64,000 bases of DNA from an uncultured Saprospiraceae bacterium (lineage in GTDB: Bacteria; Bacteroidota; Bacteroidia; Chitinophagales; Saprospiraceae), in assembly GCA_937929945.1 (NCBI GenBank), contig CALFUK010000031.1:1-64000 (forward strand), read 5' to 3'. The first letter of the stretch is position 1; the number at the start of each line of letters is the position of its first letter. A model generated the notes under the pieces. The model was not told where the DNA came from. It ran no database searches and saw only the letters and a list, made by a program, of their open reading frames with translations. The position numbers and the translations under genes are program-made. Below, one piece after another: positions 31,801 through 40,656 of the stretch.

Positions 31801-32020
31801 ACGATGATATATCGAAAATATCAATGATTGCTCCTTCATCGTCATTTAATATTCCATCGTTGTCAGCATCGAGATCATTGGGATCTAATACACCATCATT
31901 GTCCTTATCCTGTACCATCTGTGCAGATAAGGGTGATGTAAATGTCAGTCCAATGACAAATGATACAATTAATGACAGGGTTGTAAAAGGGTAAATAAAG
32001 TGCTTAGTTGTAGGTTGCAT
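16823..32020 (-). CDS. Giant secreted DUF11-repeat protein with SdrD-like, dockerin-like, cohesin-like and T9SS sorting domains
   Basis: A 5065-residue secreted protein. After the signal peptide (ending near PLSAQ) come thrombospondin type 3-like calcium repeats ([19 protein letters not shown]; again near residues 280 and 350). Then come 21 DUF11-like repeats of about 137 residues (about 503-3377), each opening like [19 protein letters not shown] and closing with [16 protein letters not shown] and DDPTNTP. Two SdrD/CNA-B-like domains follow (about 3377-3577), then a long Cys- and Asp-rich region. A dockerin-like pair is near 4690-4775 ([37 protein letters not shown]), a cohesin-like domain about 4845-4970, and a T9SS type A sorting domain ([18 protein letters not shown] to the end). 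Export to the cell surface is inferred from this domain. It has its own terminator and is separated from the upstream giant gene by another. Biological role unknown; adhesion or extracellular matrix is likely. Confidence 0.92.
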   Translation of the reverse strand: MQPTTKHFIYPFTTLSLIVSFVIGLTFTSPLSAQMVQDKDNDGVLDPNDLDADNDGILNDDEGAIIDIFDISSLDGLSGVDMNGNPDPSIITNALNNNNINLAGAILMVDSIFTGGAGMFDEFEINDSQEDGSFGIRLGVQGPVNGAANFVQSNYSFSQPVCNLNARVVDLDRDDAIYVFGYSNGDVVPFVISNQGPCLTYDGANTLNNVPTSGPFNGFACSLNAGPGTGNVDNHAFDIVFDGCIDSLVFGIYDTRTSGVNGGGSFTFIISPDPTISGPDTDMDGVPDFQDLDSDNDGIPDAIEACGTMTLGVILEECSLDIDGDGSYQMMNGQSTGLLNGVCTTAPIDTDMDGIPDFRDLDSDADGCPDATEACTNDNPNVNDVAVSDGYVVPADGVNECGLVFDTDGMTTSCETPISPNWVDATIGCVMCVTSLESDAECNVINGSASVVASEGNAPYTYLWSNGETTATATMLPPGLAMVTVTDVCGTTTECQIDIPEVPCMPCLDITKSSSLALGADGIATVGDVITFTYSILNCGNDVINSVAVNENNATFSGTGALPTPTAVTPTTLDIGATGTATSTYMVTQADIDAGFVDNQATASGIDRDNNPVDDLSDTGNTGDVNETGGDDDPTNTPINPDPCVEMTKGSTINLGADGIATPGDIVTYSYAILNCGNVTLSNITVAEQTATFTGTGTLPSPGAVSPAVIAPGQTASTTASYSITQLDIDAGFIDNQALVTASDPSNTSVMDLSDTSNQPDVNETGGDEDPTNTPVAQDPCITITKGSSLDVGADGVANPGDIITYTYQIMNCGNVTLSNIEVSEENTQFTGTGMLPVPGAVVPAFLAPGQSANATATYAITQEDIDAEVVINQALATGIDPNGTPETDLSDTSNPGDPAQTAGEDDPTTTPIVPEPCIVLTKGSMLDLGADGVATVGDVITYTYTATNCGNTTLSDVQITEQAATFSGTGTPPVPTPAAPMTLLPGESATSSATYSITQIDIDNGFVDNQALATGNDPMGEPVEDLSDTSNPMDANETGGPDDPTNTPIGEDPCISITKGSTLALGADGVATVGDIVTYNYEVTNCGNVTLDNISITEQGASFTGTGTLPTPGAVLPSTLAPGQTANASANYAITQMDIDAGFIDNQAQATGNDPDGNPTMDLSDTSNPNDPNETGGPDDPTNTPIGLAPCVELTKGSMLDLGADGVATPGDMITYTYEVLNCGNVTISNLTITEQMATFTGTGTLPTPGALMPDLLSPGQTANSTASYAITQADIDAGFIDNQALVSGTDPENNPVTDLSDTSNPGDQNETGGPDDPTNTPIEADPCIVSTKGSIIDLGGDGVASAGDIITYNYLITNCGNVTLSLIEVSEQQGQFSGTGTLPVVGAIIPSTLTPGQSANSSSTYVVTQADIDAGFVDNQVLATGIDPEGNPTTDLSDTSNPGDINDTGGPDDPTNTPLGPAACITLAKGSSLELGADGIATPGDIITYTYIATNCGNVTLSNVTIDEENATFTGTGTPPVVGTVMPTTIMPGENATATATYVITQVDIDAGFVDNQAMATGTDPENVVVSDLSDTSNPNDINETGGTDDPTNTPIDPDACVELTKGSSLALGADGVASPGDIVTYTYAVLNCGNVSLSNIVIDEHAATFTGTGTLPSPSAVSPVVIAPGETGLASANYAITQADIDAGFIDNQALVTADDPSGMMVDDLSDTSNPGDINSTPGGDDPTNTPVGQDACIEITKGSSLDLGGDMVASPGDVITYTYSVINCGNVTLDDISIVEQAAGFTGTSTLPVPEAVVPSTLSPGQIASSSSTYMITQADIDAGFVDNQALVMGTDPSGAPTTDLSDTSNSPDVNETGGSDDPTNTPIPPDACIALRKGSVLDLGIDGVATPGDIITYTYVVTNCGNVTLTDVNVTEENTLFTGTGTLPVPGVVMPSTLAPSESATVTSTYAITQADINNSVINNQALASGNDPDGDPVTDLSDTSNPNDPNETGGPDDPTSTPIGPDPCISILKASSLDLGTDNVATPGDIITYTYEVTNCGNVTLTNTMIVEEQGTFTGTGTLPIPTSVTPATLEPGESGTASSTYAITQTDIDAGFVDNQATATAEDPDGTGVSDLSDTSNPNDPNQTDGDDDPTNTSIGLNACIEITKGSSLNLNGDNIATPGDIVTYTYEITNCGNVTLDNVSITELDAGFSGTGALPTPSAVMPSTLSPGQIVNATSTYAITQADIDAGFIDNQAMVSGTDPENNVIDDLSDTSNDLDINETGGDDDPTNTPVIQDPCIVLTKGSSLDVGADMVASAGDIVTYTYSVVNCGNVTLTNVTIEEQDATFTGTGVLPVPSMVIPSTLSPGQSANATSTYVLTQQDVDNALLDNQALATGTDPQGGPVTDLSDTSNPGDVNQTDGEDDPTNTPIGIDSCIELTKGSTLDLGTDGAASPGDIITYSYEVTNCGSVTLTNVTISEQDLSFTGTGALPIPGALSQTTLAPGESATATATYAITLADINAGGIDNQALAMGVDPMGAPVEDLSDTSNPNDPNETGGDDDPTNTNIGPDPCIVLTKGSSLNFGADGLATPGDLITYSYEVTNCGNVTLTNVTISEQDITFTGSGPLPVPGALSQTSLEPGESATATTTYAITLADINAGGIDNQALAMGVDPTGSSIEDLSDTSNPNDPNETGGNDDPTNTNIGPDPCIVLTKGSSLDFGADGVATPGDLITYSYLVSNCGNVTLSNVTISEQDLSFSGSGTLPIPGALSQTTLEPGESATASATYAITQADIDAGGIDNQALAAGVDPSGTTVEDLSDTSNPNDPNDTGGDDDPTNTNIGPDPCISLTKGSALDFGPDGIATLGDIITYTYEVTNCGNVTISDIEIIELDASFTGTGTLPTPTGLTSTTLEPGESATASSTYAITQADIDAGGIDNQAFTSGNDPEGNPTTDTSDSSNPNDPNETGGEDDPTNTEIEADPCINILKGSFLELGADGVASVGDIITYSYSVSNCGNVTLRDIVITELASMFTGTNTLPVPSSTMPSVLAPGQVAGATATYMITQADIDAGSVVNQALVSANAPDSEEVEDLSDSSNPNDPADTGGDDDPTTTIIGENACVELLKGSLLDLGPDQIATPGDIVTYSYTIRNCGNVTVSNLLLSELVTEFTGTGVLPVPNPLPLTILAPGESTMTTATYAITQTDVDAGQIINQALVVGQSPDGDAVQDESDTANPNDPTETGGEDDPTFTEVGENPCVELIKGSSFDQGSDQVSTPGDIVTYSYTVRNCGNVTISNLVLSENSVSFTGTGVLPNIPPPSVTSLAPGETTSVSTTYLITDPDISAGFINNQAVVSAIDPSGDNLSDLSDTSNPNDVNETGGFDDPTNTPIEQPATISGTTFEDIDGDGDLDQIIPFVEVTLTDAAGNVQTTISDANGDYTFTNVAIGEFTVVETDPDGFNSVEDADGNNDNIVTGVAEAGTVTEDVDFIDEEPANISGTITDDDNNDGMGEAPLVGVTVTLIDRNGDEFTTVTDENGDFTFTDVDPGPYTIIETDPGDFLSVGDIDGGDPNIITDILMSGDDSLDNDFVDGICDELVCNGELQISLNQECMLELTPDMLLEFPSVGIYTIEIFDHHNEYLRDSFLTADDVGETRKYQISCLDNSCWGEIIVEANQIPEFIAPCPVTEDGSIPADCIFWCGAEEITPDILISTEEVKQTFGSCGPELIGDVSVRQNKIGDICDAEGQIVEIVYTGKVMQHGEVRNLDILTQRYSIMKLDISGSDEDFLMNFGFPDDIVLDCGSLTSPKDIYEITEDSTLAYPFYIDMHRLVDHTIRVIDSVEIIVGQVERDTMIKELIGTDSLWVLKTIIDKVTEFIPDTTFIDNPDGPVNPKVPIKNRVCNILTGFTDLTFDACGDGQKIIRSWEMIDWCSSDLIRTHKQIIEVKDVVKPKIYKLVNGMKVQTNMLDDMIVGLEPWVCSAKIELPELLVEDNCDESPEVMWSSDEGVVKDGYLSGIWFDEGPVEVIGTVTDQCGNSDSVSFRVIIVDDVAPVAICDVALQISLTGNTGGYGTATLFAKDIDEGSHDSGCGKVKLSAVRMEDWVNRVRDCNNNFIGYEPATCAPLTDDIDAGEVVSKEGCIYNEKNIESVTRAGEFVRFCCEDAGKIVQVILLVEDEYGNVSECIVAVEVVDKAQPTIQCTQDVITCDEDQTIKTPPLVGGICESEKSYEVELLNEVRSDNACSGGQSIREWYIDLDDSGDYNSGDAYCRQVISIEISAPFDPYTIKWPKHYDGKTTDGVNLECNSDGKVSEMAAEVTMGEAFLCVPGAIDDEPVWCDTDCGLIGHTMETDTIKIAGSVHKIIRRWTIVDWCQYNPNSDNLDDDNDTSSDQYQSVEDWAQGNCAACPEYGPAADPVYLRYAEVDIDGYYTYDQVIVVEDDAAPEITAPDEFKIITNEGAETKDDVASCVGSANISASAADFCNGNQAFNEDLQWNVTISKNGEVVFSDRLRGAEITINSLDGSPGDEHLITWRVTDGKGNEAVHRTRVFFGDSVRPTPICVSGLTTVFFDEDGTALIPGDQFDFGSFDNCTEASELRYSILPNGVIPAHPGDAGFDAQGSIIINCNEIANFADLDVWIWDASGNGDKCSVGLLFTGADDCPNDPETGSGAIIAGGVQSLFGDMMKDVEITVSSNLEEYPILDMTDESGTYDFDDNPLNQNYRIQASMDDDAINGVSTLDAVLIQRHILSLTKFDNPHKVIASDVNNDAAVRVSDVLEMRRLILGVTDRFPDNDSWRFVKAAQDFLDDDDPFPFVEMINVIDLQDNQMQENFIGVKIGDVNGDATHSNLSATSEIREDVTLGLSTTDRQLRRGETVRIPIKGHEFNDVAGFQFTMRHDGLSCTGIVSKGIQINESNIARHGDELSFSWSNPEFKKADEDVLFYLTFEVRQDLKLSESISLTSEITKKEAYLTDAFDIVDVDLSFEGSGKQMDEVILYQNEPNPFLEETSVRFYLPQSQKINFVLFDLAGQVIKSTALDLKAGEHRMILSESEFSSAGVYYYKLETPHQILTKKLILID
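21890..30510 (-). repeat. Tandem 411-bp repeats encoding 21 DUF11-like domains
   Basis: The repeat unit is close to 411 bp (137 codons), with occasional 3-bp differences (411, 411, 411, 414 between successive units around 26319-27966). Most units differ at many silent sites. The units at about 23430-24720 are much closer to each other, including a run of about 80 identical bases starting near 24030 and again 411 bp later, which indicates recent duplication. Confidence 0.9.
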
Positions 32021-32188
32021 GTTTCTCAGGCTGCTGTTAATAAGTATAAACTCGCTATAAAGAAACCAAGAAACTATTACCTAACAAAGCAAATCATATA
32101 TATATTTTAACATTTCATATTAGCCGAAATGGTTAAAACATTGAAAAAATAGAAAAACGCTCCGTAAAAGTCATAAAATATTTTATGT

Positions 32189-32221
32189 AAAAAGGCCACC
32201 AGAGATGAATCCCTGATGGCC
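32189..32221 (-). terminator. Intrinsic terminator of the HYR/lectin giant gene
   Basis: On the minus strand GGCCATCAGGGA and TCTCTGGTGGCC form a 12-pair stem (two G-U pairs) with a TTCA loop, followed by five T. It lies 35 bp after the stop of the 2063-codon gene and separates it from the next giant gene, whose own promoter should lie in 32021-32188. No convincing promoter boxes were seen there. Confidence 0.9.
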
Positions 32222-32256
32222 CGCTAAGAAAAATCTGAATCTAATCTTCTATATCA

Positions 32257-35200
32257 TTATCGCTGCTGAACAACGAATCTCTCATTTTTAAATCCACCTT
32301 CTTCATCAGAAAATCTGATCTGGTAGACGCCTGTGTCGTACGATCTTACATCTATGCTCTGATTCACGTGCTGAGCATCTAAAGAGATCTGTCTGACTAA
32401 TCTACCTTGTGCATCATAGATGCTGGCAGATGTGTAGTCTTGACTCTCGATGTAGATGATGTCAGTCGCAGGGTTAGGGTAGACTCGCACTTCTGCATGT
32501 CTTCCGTCTGCTCTTTGTACTGTCTGATCATCTATCGTCTGTTCTGAATCTTTTTCAGCACCAGTTCGCTCTGCTTGTCCGAGTTCTATCGTTTCTTTGG
32601 CATTGATGCTGATTGATTGGTCTTCTCTACCAGAAGAGAAGTTACCATAAGCAGAACTTGAGTTAACTACCTTGATGCAGTAGTCTTCTACTTCTCCTTG
32701 AGCGAATCTGGAACAAGCATTTTCAGCATGTGATCCTTTCTTCATGATCACTCTGAATCTTGTCTCACCGCTGACAGCCGTAGTCGGTACATGGATCGTG
32801 CCGCTTAGGGTCTGAGTACCTGCACCAGTAGCGATGTATTCTCCATTGTCAGAGAAGTCTCCGTCCTGATTCCAATCAGCATACACACTCCAAGAGACAC
32901 TGTATGCACTGCTGGCGTAGCCAGGTGTCAGTGATAAGCTGTGTGCTGAACCTTTGTAGTAAGAATTACATCCTTGGAATCTGGCGTATCCACCATTATT
33001 ACCTGAGACATTATACAGTGGTCCAAATTTGACCTTCTGTATCCATGATCTGCTGCTGTCATCAGCGGACGCATTACAAGCAGTAGCATTACCACCAGCT
33101 GCTTTTACCACGTTGATATCAAAAGAACATTGTGCTGTATTTCCACAAGCATCAGTCGCTTGATAAGTGATCGTCGTCACTCCTACAGGTAGTACTGATC
33201 CATTAGCTGGTCCAGCAGTCTGTACGATGTTCAGACATGCAGGTACCTCCATGATGAATTCTAAAGGCTTGTTATTATACTGATCATTCCATTGACCATT
33301 AGCTAATAACTCTACATAGTCTTGATTCTGTTGGTAATCATTTGGCTGACCAGGATACCAATTATTATATCCAAGACCTGAACCATCGACCCACTGGAAG
33401 GTACCTTCTGTACCAGAATCACTCAGTCCTATGTAAGCTGATTCGATGGCCAGTAGTCCTGCTAAGTATGTGTTTTCAGCGGCACTATTAATCACTGCAA
33501 GGTGACCTCCATTAGCCATACTGATGCTCTGAGCGTCATTCCATAGAGCAGGATCATTAGAACAGTAGTAATGACTGTTACCACGTGTACCCATGTATAT
33601 GAATCCACTGATTGGACTCGGAGTCGCACTCGAACAGTCGTTACAGCATGTGTTAGCTGTAGGTGTCGCCCATGTCACCTGTACACCAGCTGAAGAAGGA
33701 CATACCACTTGCTGATCTGGAATACAGTCTAAGCTAAGACCGCCTCCGACAACTACGTCAAATGAACATACTGCTGAGTTACCACATCCGTCAGTCGCTG
33801 TGTACTCGATCGTCGTGCTACCAGGTCCGAAAGCAGATCCTGGAGCTGGTCCAGCAGTCTGTCTGACACTTGAGCATGACAGCTCTACGATGTACTCCAG
33901 CTTGACGTGATTGTACTGATCATTCCACTGCCCATTACTGAGTAGTTCACAGTAGTCTTGGTAGTTCTGGTAGTTATTAGGCTGTCCTGGATACCAGTTA
34001 GTATAGTTCACTGGTGTACCGTCAGTCCAGATAAAGTCTCCCTCTACTACGCCATCACTACATCCGATGAATGCTGACTGAATGGTCAGTATGTTTGCTA
34101 AGAAGGCATTCTCATCAGCATCCTCAATGAATGCTAAGTGACCTCCCAACGCTTGTGCAGCAGCGTCAGCTTCTGGCCATGTCGCTGGTGATACTGAACA
34201 GAAATACTTGTGACCATTATATTCTCCCATGTATAGGTAGCCTGATATCGTATCTGAACACGCTGAGCTACAAGCTGAAGTGAACTGAGGTGCATCCCAA
34301 GTCACATTAGAGCTGGTCCCATTACAGTCCACTACGATGTCTGTAGGACAGTTAGCGAACGATGATCCTGATCCTTGGTTATCGATGATGGTTACATCAA
34401 AGTTACATGAGATCGTATTGTTACAGTTGTCCGTGACAGAGTATGTCACAGTCGTCGTACCCACTGGGAAGGCATCACCTGAGTTGTGACTTGATGTCAA
34501 GGTATATCCTCCGCATGAGCTATTGATTGTTGGTGGTGTCCATGTCGCAATAGGATTAGCTGAAGTGATATCACTTGGACAAGCTGATAGGCTTGGGCCA
34601 GCGGCATCATTAAGCGTAATCAGCTGCACACAGCTCGCTGTCAAAGATCCGTTATTCGGATCTGTAGCGATCCAAGTCCTTTGAATCTCCTGACCTCCTG
34701 TACATGCAAATGTCTGGAGGACTACGTCAGTATATGTGACAGTAGGTGTTCCACAATTTGCTCCTGTATTCGATACTGTAGCCTGACCAGTCACTGATGG
34801 ACTGATGCTCGTCCCTGGACAAGCGCTAAAGTTAGCAGGGCAATTAATGACTGGTACAGTATTACATACTTGCTGACATGCTACGCTCACGGTAAATGAA
34901 CAAGATGCAACAAGTCCACAATTATCAGTGGCTGTGTAAGTCACAGTCGTCGTACCACAAGGGAATGCATCACCTGAGTTATGACTTGATGTCAATGATC
35001 TCAGTCCACAATTATCTGTGGCTGTAGCACTACTCCAAGTCGGTGTATTACTTCCTCCTACAGGGATAGAAATATTAGCAGGGCATCCTGAAATGATAGG
35101 GTTCACATTATCTCTCATCGTGATAATCTGCGTACAGGTAGATGATAGTCCATTGACAGAATCAGTCGCTTTCCATGTTCTGGTGATGACACCTGCGCCA

Positions 35201-38200
35201 TTGCACTCAGAGTTAGGTAAAGTACTGTCTGTATAAGTCACTACAGGTGTGCCACAAGCATTGCCAGCAGTCGCCGTAGCCTGACCAGTCACAGCTGGTG
35301 CTGTAGATGATCCAGGGCATATGGTTACAGCAGCAGGGCAGTTGAGCGTAGGTACTGTCGTACATGTATGCGTCACACTTACTGTGAAGCTACAAGTTGT
35401 CGTATTTCCACAGTTATCTGTGGCAGTGTAAGTCACAGTGGTCGTCCCAGCTGGGAAGACATCTCCACTATTGTGTGTACTGGTAAAGCTTGCGATACCA
35501 CAATCATCAGTCGCTGATGGAAGATTCCAAGTCGCAATCGGATTTGTGTCAGCTACAGAAATGTTAGCTGGGCAATTACTGATGACTGGATTTTGACTGT
35601 CAGTCAAGGTAATTCTCTGAACACATGTCGTCGTCAGGCCTGAGTTAGGCTCTGTAGCCGTCCATGTTCTATCGATTGATACTGCATTGCCATTACATCC
35701 AGAATTAGCCACTGGCTGATCACTGTATGATACAGCTGGAGTCGTACACTGAGCACCTGTAGCCGTAGCTGTCGCCTGACCAGTCGTAGCTGGATTAGTA
35801 GAGCTACCGATACATCCTGTATAGTTTGTAGGACAGTTGATGACTGGAGCTGTCTGACATGTCTGATTGACCGTGACATCGAATGAACATGTAGAGACAT
35901 TTCCACAATTGTCAGTAGCTGTATAAGTCACAGTCGTCGTACCAGCTGAGAAGTTACCACCACTATTATAGTTAGAGGTGAATGATGCCAGCCCACAGTT
36001 GTCAGTGGCTGTAGGCAGAGCCCAAGATACTTGACTGTTATTCGTTACTGTAATGTTAGCTGGGCAGCTCGTGATGCTTGGTCCCTGATTATCACCTAAG
36101 GTGATGTTTTGGAAACAAGTCGCTGTCAGGCCTGTACCTGAACCAGTCGCTATCCACTCTCTTCTGACAGCTAGCTGTCCTGCACATGGGCCTACAGATA
36201 GTGTGTCATCTACGTATGTGATTTGTGGGATTCCACAAAGGTTGCCACTATTAGCACCTGTCGCAAGTCCAGTCACAGTAGGATGTATGGCAGTACCAGG
36301 ACATCCGATGTAGTCACCAGGGCATGAGATAGTCGGTGGGGTAGTACATGTCTCAGTCACTGTCACATTGAAGCTACAGGTAGAGGCATTTCCACAGTTG
36401 TCAGTGGCGGTATAAGTCACAGTCGTCGTGCCAGCGACGAATACGTCTCCACTATTATGCGAAGAAGTAAAGCTGGCTACACCACAGTTGTCATTAGCCG
36501 CTGGAAGATTCCATGTAGCTATGTATGTATTATTAGGTAGTGTGATATTCGCTGGACAATTCGTGATTGTCGGTGCTACGATATCTCTCAGATTAATGGT
36601 CTGCACACATGAGACAGATAAATTAGAGTTGGGCTCTGTAGCTGTCCAGGTACGCTGTATTTGTACTTGACCTGCACATGGGCCATTAGTCGCCTGATCT
36701 GTGTATGTGATGACTGGAGTGCCACACATGTTTCCATTTACAGTAGCTGTCGCCTGACCAGTGGTCGCAGGATCAGTAGATGTACCGATACACGCCGCGT
36801 AGTCAGCAGGACAAGTGATCACTGGTGTAGCCTGACATGTCTCAGAGACAGTCACGGTGAAAGCACAGCTGGCCTCATTACCACATTGGTCAGCGGCTGT
36901 GTAGGTCACAGTCGTCGTACCGACTGGGAATGTCTGTCCGCTGTTGTGCGTGGAGCTGAAAGCATCAATGCCACAATCATCATTAGCTGTAGGCAGTGCC
37001 CAGCTTGCAGTGTAGGTATTAGCAGGTACAGTGATGTTAGCAGGACAGTTGATGATGGTCGGAGCCACATCGTCTTTAATCGTGATTGACTGTACACAGG
37101 TAGAAGTCAGATTAGAGTTTTGCTCCGTTGCTGACCAAGTTCTCTGTAGAACGAATTCGCCTTTACATGGGCCTTCAGAAATCGTGACATCTGCATAAGT
37201 GATGAGTGGATCTCCACAAGCGTCACTGCCATTATTAGATGCTGTAGCAATACCTGTAGCTGATCTGATGACAGGTGCCGCTAAGCAGCCTACATAGTCA
37301 GCAGGACAGGTGATGGCAGGCGCACTGTTACATGATTGAGGTACAGTCACATTGAATGAGCACGTAGCAATATTACCACAGTGGTCAGTCGCAGTATAAG
37401 TCACTGTCGTAGTCCCTTCTGCGAATGATGATCCGCTGGGGTGTGATGATACGAATGAGGCAATGCCACAATCGTCACTTGCTGTCGGATCTTGCCACAT
37501 AGCGAAGCTCGCTCCTTCAGGTAAGTTTATATCAGTAGGACAATTCGTAATCGAAGGTCCGCCATTATCTGTCATGTTGATCTGCTGTGCATATGTGGAT
37601 GTAGCACCAGTAGAAGGATCAGTAGCCGTCCAAGTCCTGGTCATGGTCATAGCACATGTGCCAGCACCAGTCGTCGAGTCACTGTAGCTCATCGTAGGAG
37701 TCTGACACGTCGTAGAACTACCAGTAGCCGTAGCCTGACCTGTCACTGATGGATCAGTAGAGCCAGCGATACAGCCATTGTAGTGAGCTGGTCCAGCTAT
37801 ACTGGGTGCTCCACAACATTCCGCCTGCACGGTCACATCGAAGCTACAGGTAGCCGTGTTACCACAGTTGTCTACAGCGGTATATGTCACAGCCGTGGTC
37901 CCCACTGCGAAGTAGGATCCAGTCGCAATGTTAGAGGTCAGCGAAGCTATACCACAATTGTCTCCTGCACCTGCAGCAGGCCATGAGACGGTATTACAGG
38001 TATTCGCTACCACGATATTATTGGGACAAGCTACGGTTGGATCTTGCTTGTCTTCAATAACGAGTAACTGAGTACAATCCGATAATAACCAAGGATTGGA
38101 ATTATTCGGATAGTCTGCAGTCCAGATTCTTTTGATAAATGTCTCACCAGTACAAGGACCAGTAGACATGACTAAATCGGTATAGGTCAAGACTGGATTG

Positions 38201-38448
38201 GGACAGTCTGCATCTCCAGCCTGTGCAGCTGCAAAGCCTGTCACAGATGGATCTATGGAACTGCCTGGACAGCCATAGTAAGTAGAGGGACACGATATAG
38301 ATGGTGCCGTGTCGCAGGCAAACAATGATTCTGCTTTATTCGTATTCCAAGAGAAATTTCCATCTGCCATTACGCTGAAAGCGCAACAGATGAAGAATAA
38401 AGGAAGAATCATTTTACCTAAATGATTGAAAGGATAAAATTTCTTCAT
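32257..38448 (-). CDS. Large secreted HYR-repeat protein with two C-type-lectin-like domains, GEVED domain and T9SS sorting domain
   Basis: A 2063-residue secreted protein; the signal peptide ends near SVMADG. Residues about 46-1350 hold eight composite units of ~165 residues. Each has a Cys-rich part (PVITCPADYxxC, then a TYTD and RTWTAT segment) followed by a HYR domain (NCPANI to VGTTTVTYTATDNCGNxATCSF). Two more HYR domains (about 1362-1568 and 1571-1778) each contain an inserted C-type-lectin-like domain; both lectin domains carry NWYPGQPN, GQWND and GGHLA. A GEVED domain (about 1797-1920; GSHAENACSRFAQGEVEDY) follows, then a low-complexity linker and a T9SS type A domain (VRVYPNPATDIIYI to the end). 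Surface display and glycan or calcium binding are inferred from the domains. A terminator follows the gene. Confidence 0.92.
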   Translation of the reverse strand: MKKFYPFNHLGKMILPLFFICCAFSVMADGNFSWNTNKAESLFACDTAPSISCPSTYYGCPGSSIDPSVTGFAAAQAGDADCPNPVLTYTDLVMSTGPCTGETFIKRIWTADYPNNSNPWLLSDCTQLLVIEDKQDPTVACPNNIVVANTCNTVSWPAAGAGDNCGIASLTSNIATGSYFAVGTTAVTYTAVDNCGNTATCSFDVTVQAECCGAPSIAGPAHYNGCIAGSTDPSVTGQATATGSSTTCQTPTMSYSDSTTGAGTCAMTMTRTWTATDPSTGATSTYAQQINMTDNGGPSITNCPTDINLPEGASFAMWQDPTASDDCGIASFVSSHPSGSSFAEGTTTVTYTATDHCGNIATCSFNVTVPQSCNSAPAITCPADYVGCLAAPVIRSATGIATASNNGSDACGDPLITYADVTISEGPCKGEFVLQRTWSATEQNSNLTSTCVQSITIKDDVAPTIINCPANITVPANTYTASWALPTANDDCGIDAFSSTHNSGQTFPVGTTTVTYTAADQCGNEASCAFTVTVSETCQATPVITCPADYAACIGTSTDPATTGQATATVNGNMCGTPVITYTDQATNGPCAGQVQIQRTWTATEPNSNLSVSCVQTINLRDIVAPTITNCPANITLPNNTYIATWNLPAANDNCGVASFTSSHNSGDVFVAGTTTVTYTATDNCGNASTCSFNVTVTETCTTPPTISCPGDYIGCPGTAIHPTVTGLATGANSGNLCGIPQITYVDDTLSVGPCAGQLAVRREWIATGSGTGLTATCFQNITLGDNQGPSITSCPANITVTNNSQVSWALPTATDNCGLASFTSNYNSGGNFSAGTTTVTYTATDNCGNVSTCSFDVTVNQTCQTAPVINCPTNYTGCIGSSTNPATTGQATATATGAQCTTPAVSYSDQPVANSGCNGNAVSIDRTWTATEPNSGLTTTCVQRITLTDSQNPVISNCPANISVADTNPIATWNLPSATDDCGIASFTSTHNSGDVFPAGTTTVTYTATDNCGNTTTCSFTVSVTHTCTTVPTLNCPAAVTICPGSSTAPAVTGQATATAGNACGTPVVTYTDSTLPNSECNGAGVITRTWKATDSVNGLSSTCTQIITMRDNVNPIISGCPANISIPVGGSNTPTWSSATATDNCGLRSLTSSHNSGDAFPCGTTTVTYTATDNCGLVASCSFTVSVACQQVCNTVPVINCPANFSACPGTSISPSVTGQATVSNTGANCGTPTVTYTDVVLQTFACTGGQEIQRTWIATDPNNGSLTASCVQLITLNDAAGPSLSACPSDITSANPIATWTPPTINSSCGGYTLTSSHNSGDAFPVGTTTVTYSVTDNCNNTISCNFDVTIIDNQGSGSSFANCPTDIVVDCNGTSSNVTWDAPQFTSACSSACSDTISGYLYMGEYNGHKYFCSVSPATWPEADAAAQALGGHLAFIEDADENAFLANILTIQSAFIGCSDGVVEGDFIWTDGTPVNYTNWYPGQPNNYQNYQDYCELLSNGQWNDQYNHVKLEYIVELSCSSVRQTAGPAPGSAFGPGSTTIEYTATDGCGNSAVCSFDVVVGGGLSLDCIPDQQVVCPSSAGVQVTWATPTANTCCNDCSSATPSPISGFIYMGTRGNSHYYCSNDPALWNDAQSISMANGGHLAVINSAAENTYLAGLLAIESAYIGLSDSGTEGTFQWVDGSGLGYNNWYPGQPNDYQQNQDYVELLANGQWNDQYNNKPLEFIMEVPACLNIVQTAGPANGSVLPVGVTTITYQATDACGNTAQCSFDINVVKAAGGNATACNASADDSSRSWIQKVKFGPLYNVSGNNGGYARFQGCNSYYKGSAHSLSLTPGYASSAYSVSWSVYADWNQDGDFSDNGEYIATGAGTQTLSGTIHVPTTAVSGETRFRVIMKKGSHAENACSRFAQGEVEDYCIKVVNSSSAYGNFSSGREDQSISINAKETIELGQAERTGAEKDSEQTIDDQTVQRADGRHAEVRVYPNPATDIIYIESQDYTSASIYDAQGRLVRQISLDAQHVNQSIDVRSYDTGVYQIRFSDEEGGFKNERFVVQQR
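33245..34250 (-). repeat. Duplicated HYR plus lectin-like module
   Basis: Two successive copies, about 630 bp apart, each encode a C-type-lectin-like domain inside a HYR domain. Shared peptides include ISGxxYMG, NWYPGQPN, QDYxELLxNGQWNDQYN and QTAGPAxGS. The DNA has diverged clearly, so the duplication is not recent. Confidence 0.7.
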
Positions 38449-38862
38449 AATTAGTTAAAAATTTGTTCGTGAATCTTTAGTTAATGAATAGTTCGGGGTG
38501 GTTTCTATAAGCATTCACTTCGTTGGTTATAATTTCTGTGAAAATCATATTGATAAACACGACCATATGATGATCCATAAAAGGAGGCCCCCTATAGGCG
38601 AGCTAAATTTTAAAAATTGGGGTTTTTCTGGACCTATCGCCTGATAATGGCTTAGAATGATATATGCTGGATGGCAGGTAGTAGTCTGACTGTCAATGAC
38701 TTAAAGAGTGTGATCAGCTTTTAAAATAGTCTGGTGAAACTTATTGTTCGGATGAATTATGAAAAGTTAAGATATGTCAGACGCGACATTTGGAAAGGTA
38801 AAGCATTGTTCTACGTCCAGTTTGAGTTGGTGCGATTCGATAATTTTATAAGATGGACGCTA
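38449..38862. other. 414-bp intergenic region without a recognisable gene
   Basis: AT-rich spacer between the HYR giant gene and the small helical-protein gene, both on the minus strand. It should contain the giant gene's promoter, but no pair of boxes matching TTTG and TAnnTTTG with proper spacing was found. No RNA gene or terminator with a T-tract was seen. Confidence 0.6.
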
Positions 38863-39294
38863 TTACTCTTCTTGATCTGAGAGTTGGTCTTCTAAGGTAT
38901 CATCTACTTTATTCGTAAATGATTCAGCTGTCTCTTTGATACTATCTATTGTGTTTTTGACTGTTTCGTTTTCCATTAATTTTTCTCCTGCCTCTTTCGT
39001 CTTTTCGAATGCTGACTCAGCAGCATCGCCTATGCCCTTACTGATGTCCTTAGCTTTGTCCGTGAGGGTCTTGACATCAGGCCTGTCCATGATCTCTTCT
39101 GTGGACTGCTTTGTGCGCTGATAGAGTTCTCCGGCTTTCTCAGCAGCTTGACCAGTGAGGTCCTTTGCTTTAAGGATGGTATTAGTAATGGGTTCTTTTT
39201 CGATGAGGTCATCCATGAATTCGAATGACTTGTCTACTGAGTCAATGGCCGTTTTACCAGATTTTCCGAGCAGCTTAAGAATTTGTTTCCACAT
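38863..39294 (-). CDS. Small amphipathic helical protein (YtxH/LEA-like composition)
   Basis: A 143-residue protein with no signal peptide. It is almost wholly predicted helix, rich in Lys, Glu, Asp, Thr and Ala, with 11-residue-like repetition (KAKDLTGQAAEKAGELYQRT; KAKDISKGIGDAAESAFEKT). Such composition is seen in YtxH-like and LEA-like stress proteins, but no signature motif proves membership. It lies 22 bp downstream of purB on the same strand, so it is probably cotranscribed. The Asp/Glu-rich tail DTLEDQLSDQEE is acidic. Function not assigned. Confidence 0.7.
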   Translation of the reverse strand: MWKQILKLLGKSGKTAIDSVDKSFEFMDDLIEKEPITNTILKAKDLTGQAAEKAGELYQRTKQSTEEIMDRPDVKTLTDKAKDISKGIGDAAESAFEKTKEAGEKLMENETVKNTIDSIKETAESFTNKVDDTLEDQLSDQEE

Positions 39295-39316
39295 ATAGAT
39301 GTATCAAATGGTTCAT

Positions 39317-40648
39317 CTAAAAGTAACCAATATAATTGAAAGGACTGATGGCTCTTAGTTCTGCCTTGATGTCTTCATCTATTGCTAAGGTCTCTATGAA
39401 GTCCTTGATATCTGCTTCTTCTATACTAGCCTTACCGCGAGTCAGTTCCTTTAATGCCTCATATGGATTGGGGTATTTTTCTCTTCTGAGGATAGTCTGG
39501 ATGGCTTCAGCGACCACGGCCCAGTTGCGATTCAGGTCAAGGTCTATGGCCTCCTGATTCAGTAGCAGTTTTGAAATTCCTTTGAGCAGACTCTTATAAG
39601 CTATGATGGCATGAGCCATGGGTACGCCTATGTTCCTACCTACTGTGGAGTCAGTTAGATCACGCTGTAATCGGGACACGGGCAGTTTCTCCGATAAAAA
39701 ATTAAAAATGGCATTAGCGTATTTAAGGTTGCCCTCAGCATTTTCAAAATCGATAGGATTTACTTTATGGGGCATGGTAGAAGAGCCTATTTCACCTTTG
39801 ATGGTCTTCTGCTTAAAGTACTCCATGGAGATGTAGGACCAGATGTCTTGGCAGAGATCTATAAGAATACTATCTATCCTTTTGAATGCATCAAAAATAT
39901 AGGACATCTCATCGTAGTGAGCGATCTGCGTCGTGTATGTCATGCGCTCCAAGCCCATAGACTGGATAAAGCGATCAGCAAAGGCTAGCCAGTCTGTCTC
40001 TGGATAAGTGACTTTATGTGCATTAAAATTTCCTGTAGCACCACCAAATTTGGCTCTCAGTTTAAAGGATGATAGTTGAGCCATCTGAATGCTGAGACGC
40101 TCGGCATAGACTAAAAATTCTTTACCTAAGGTCGTAGGAGATGCAGGCTGACCATGAGTCTTAGCGAGCATGGCTACGCCCTTGAAGTCTTGCGCTAAGC
40201 CTTTGATGGCCTTTAGCACTTGGTCCAGCTTTGGGAGCATCACAGCATGGATGGCATCCTTGAGCATCAGAGGTAGTGCGGTATTATTGATGTCTTGAGA
40301 GGTCAGCCCAAAATGGACAAATTCCTTGATGCCAGACATTCCATTTGCTTCCAAGATTTCTTTGATGTAATACTCTACAGCTTTGACATCATGATTGGTG
40401 ATGGCCTCGATGTCTTTAATTTTTTGAGAGTCTTCTACTTGATAATTCTCAATCGTCCAGTCCAAAAGATCCATCTGTCGACTATTGAGTGCTGGCAGAT
40501 TTTTCAGGCCTTGCTGGCTGAGTTCTATCAGGTAGAGTAGTTCTACTTTGACTCTGTATTTGATCAAGGCGTGTTCTGAGAAATAGTCACTCAGAATGGC
40601 TGTCTTTGATTCGTACCTACCATCGATAGGTGAGATAGCTGTAAGCAT
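39317..40648 (-). CDS. purB: Adenylosuccinate lyase
   Basis: Acts twice in purine synthesis: SAICAR to AICAR, and adenylosuccinate to AMP, releasing fumarate. The 443-residue protein starts MLTAISPIDGRYESKT, which matches the gammaproteobacterial/Bacteroidota PurB type. It has the flexible signature loop GSSTMPHKVNPIDFENAEG and the catalytic region AKTHGQPASPTTLGKE. Length is normal. It lies 8 bp after ppk1 and 22 bp before the helical-protein gene, so the three form a likely operon, although purB and ppk have no direct metabolic link. Confidence 0.96.
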   Translation of the reverse strand: MLTAISPIDGRYESKTAILSDYFSEHALIKYRVKVELLYLIELSQQGLKNLPALNSRQMDLLDWTIENYQVEDSQKIKDIEAITNHDVKAVEYYIKEILEANGMSGIKEFVHFGLTSQDINNTALPLMLKDAIHAVMLPKLDQVLKAIKGLAQDFKGVAMLAKTHGQPASPTTLGKEFLVYAERLSIQMAQLSSFKLRAKFGGATGNFNAHKVTYPETDWLAFADRFIQSMGLERMTYTTQIAHYDEMSYIFDAFKRIDSILIDLCQDIWSYISMEYFKQKTIKGEIGSSTMPHKVNPIDFENAEGNLKYANAIFNFLSEKLPVSRLQRDLTDSTVGRNIGVPMAHAIIAYKSLLKGISKLLLNQEAIDLDLNRNWAVVAEAIQTILRREKYPNPYEALKELTRGKASIEEADIKDFIETLAIDEDIKAELRAISPFNYIGYF

Positions 40649-40656
40649 ACGTTGGG

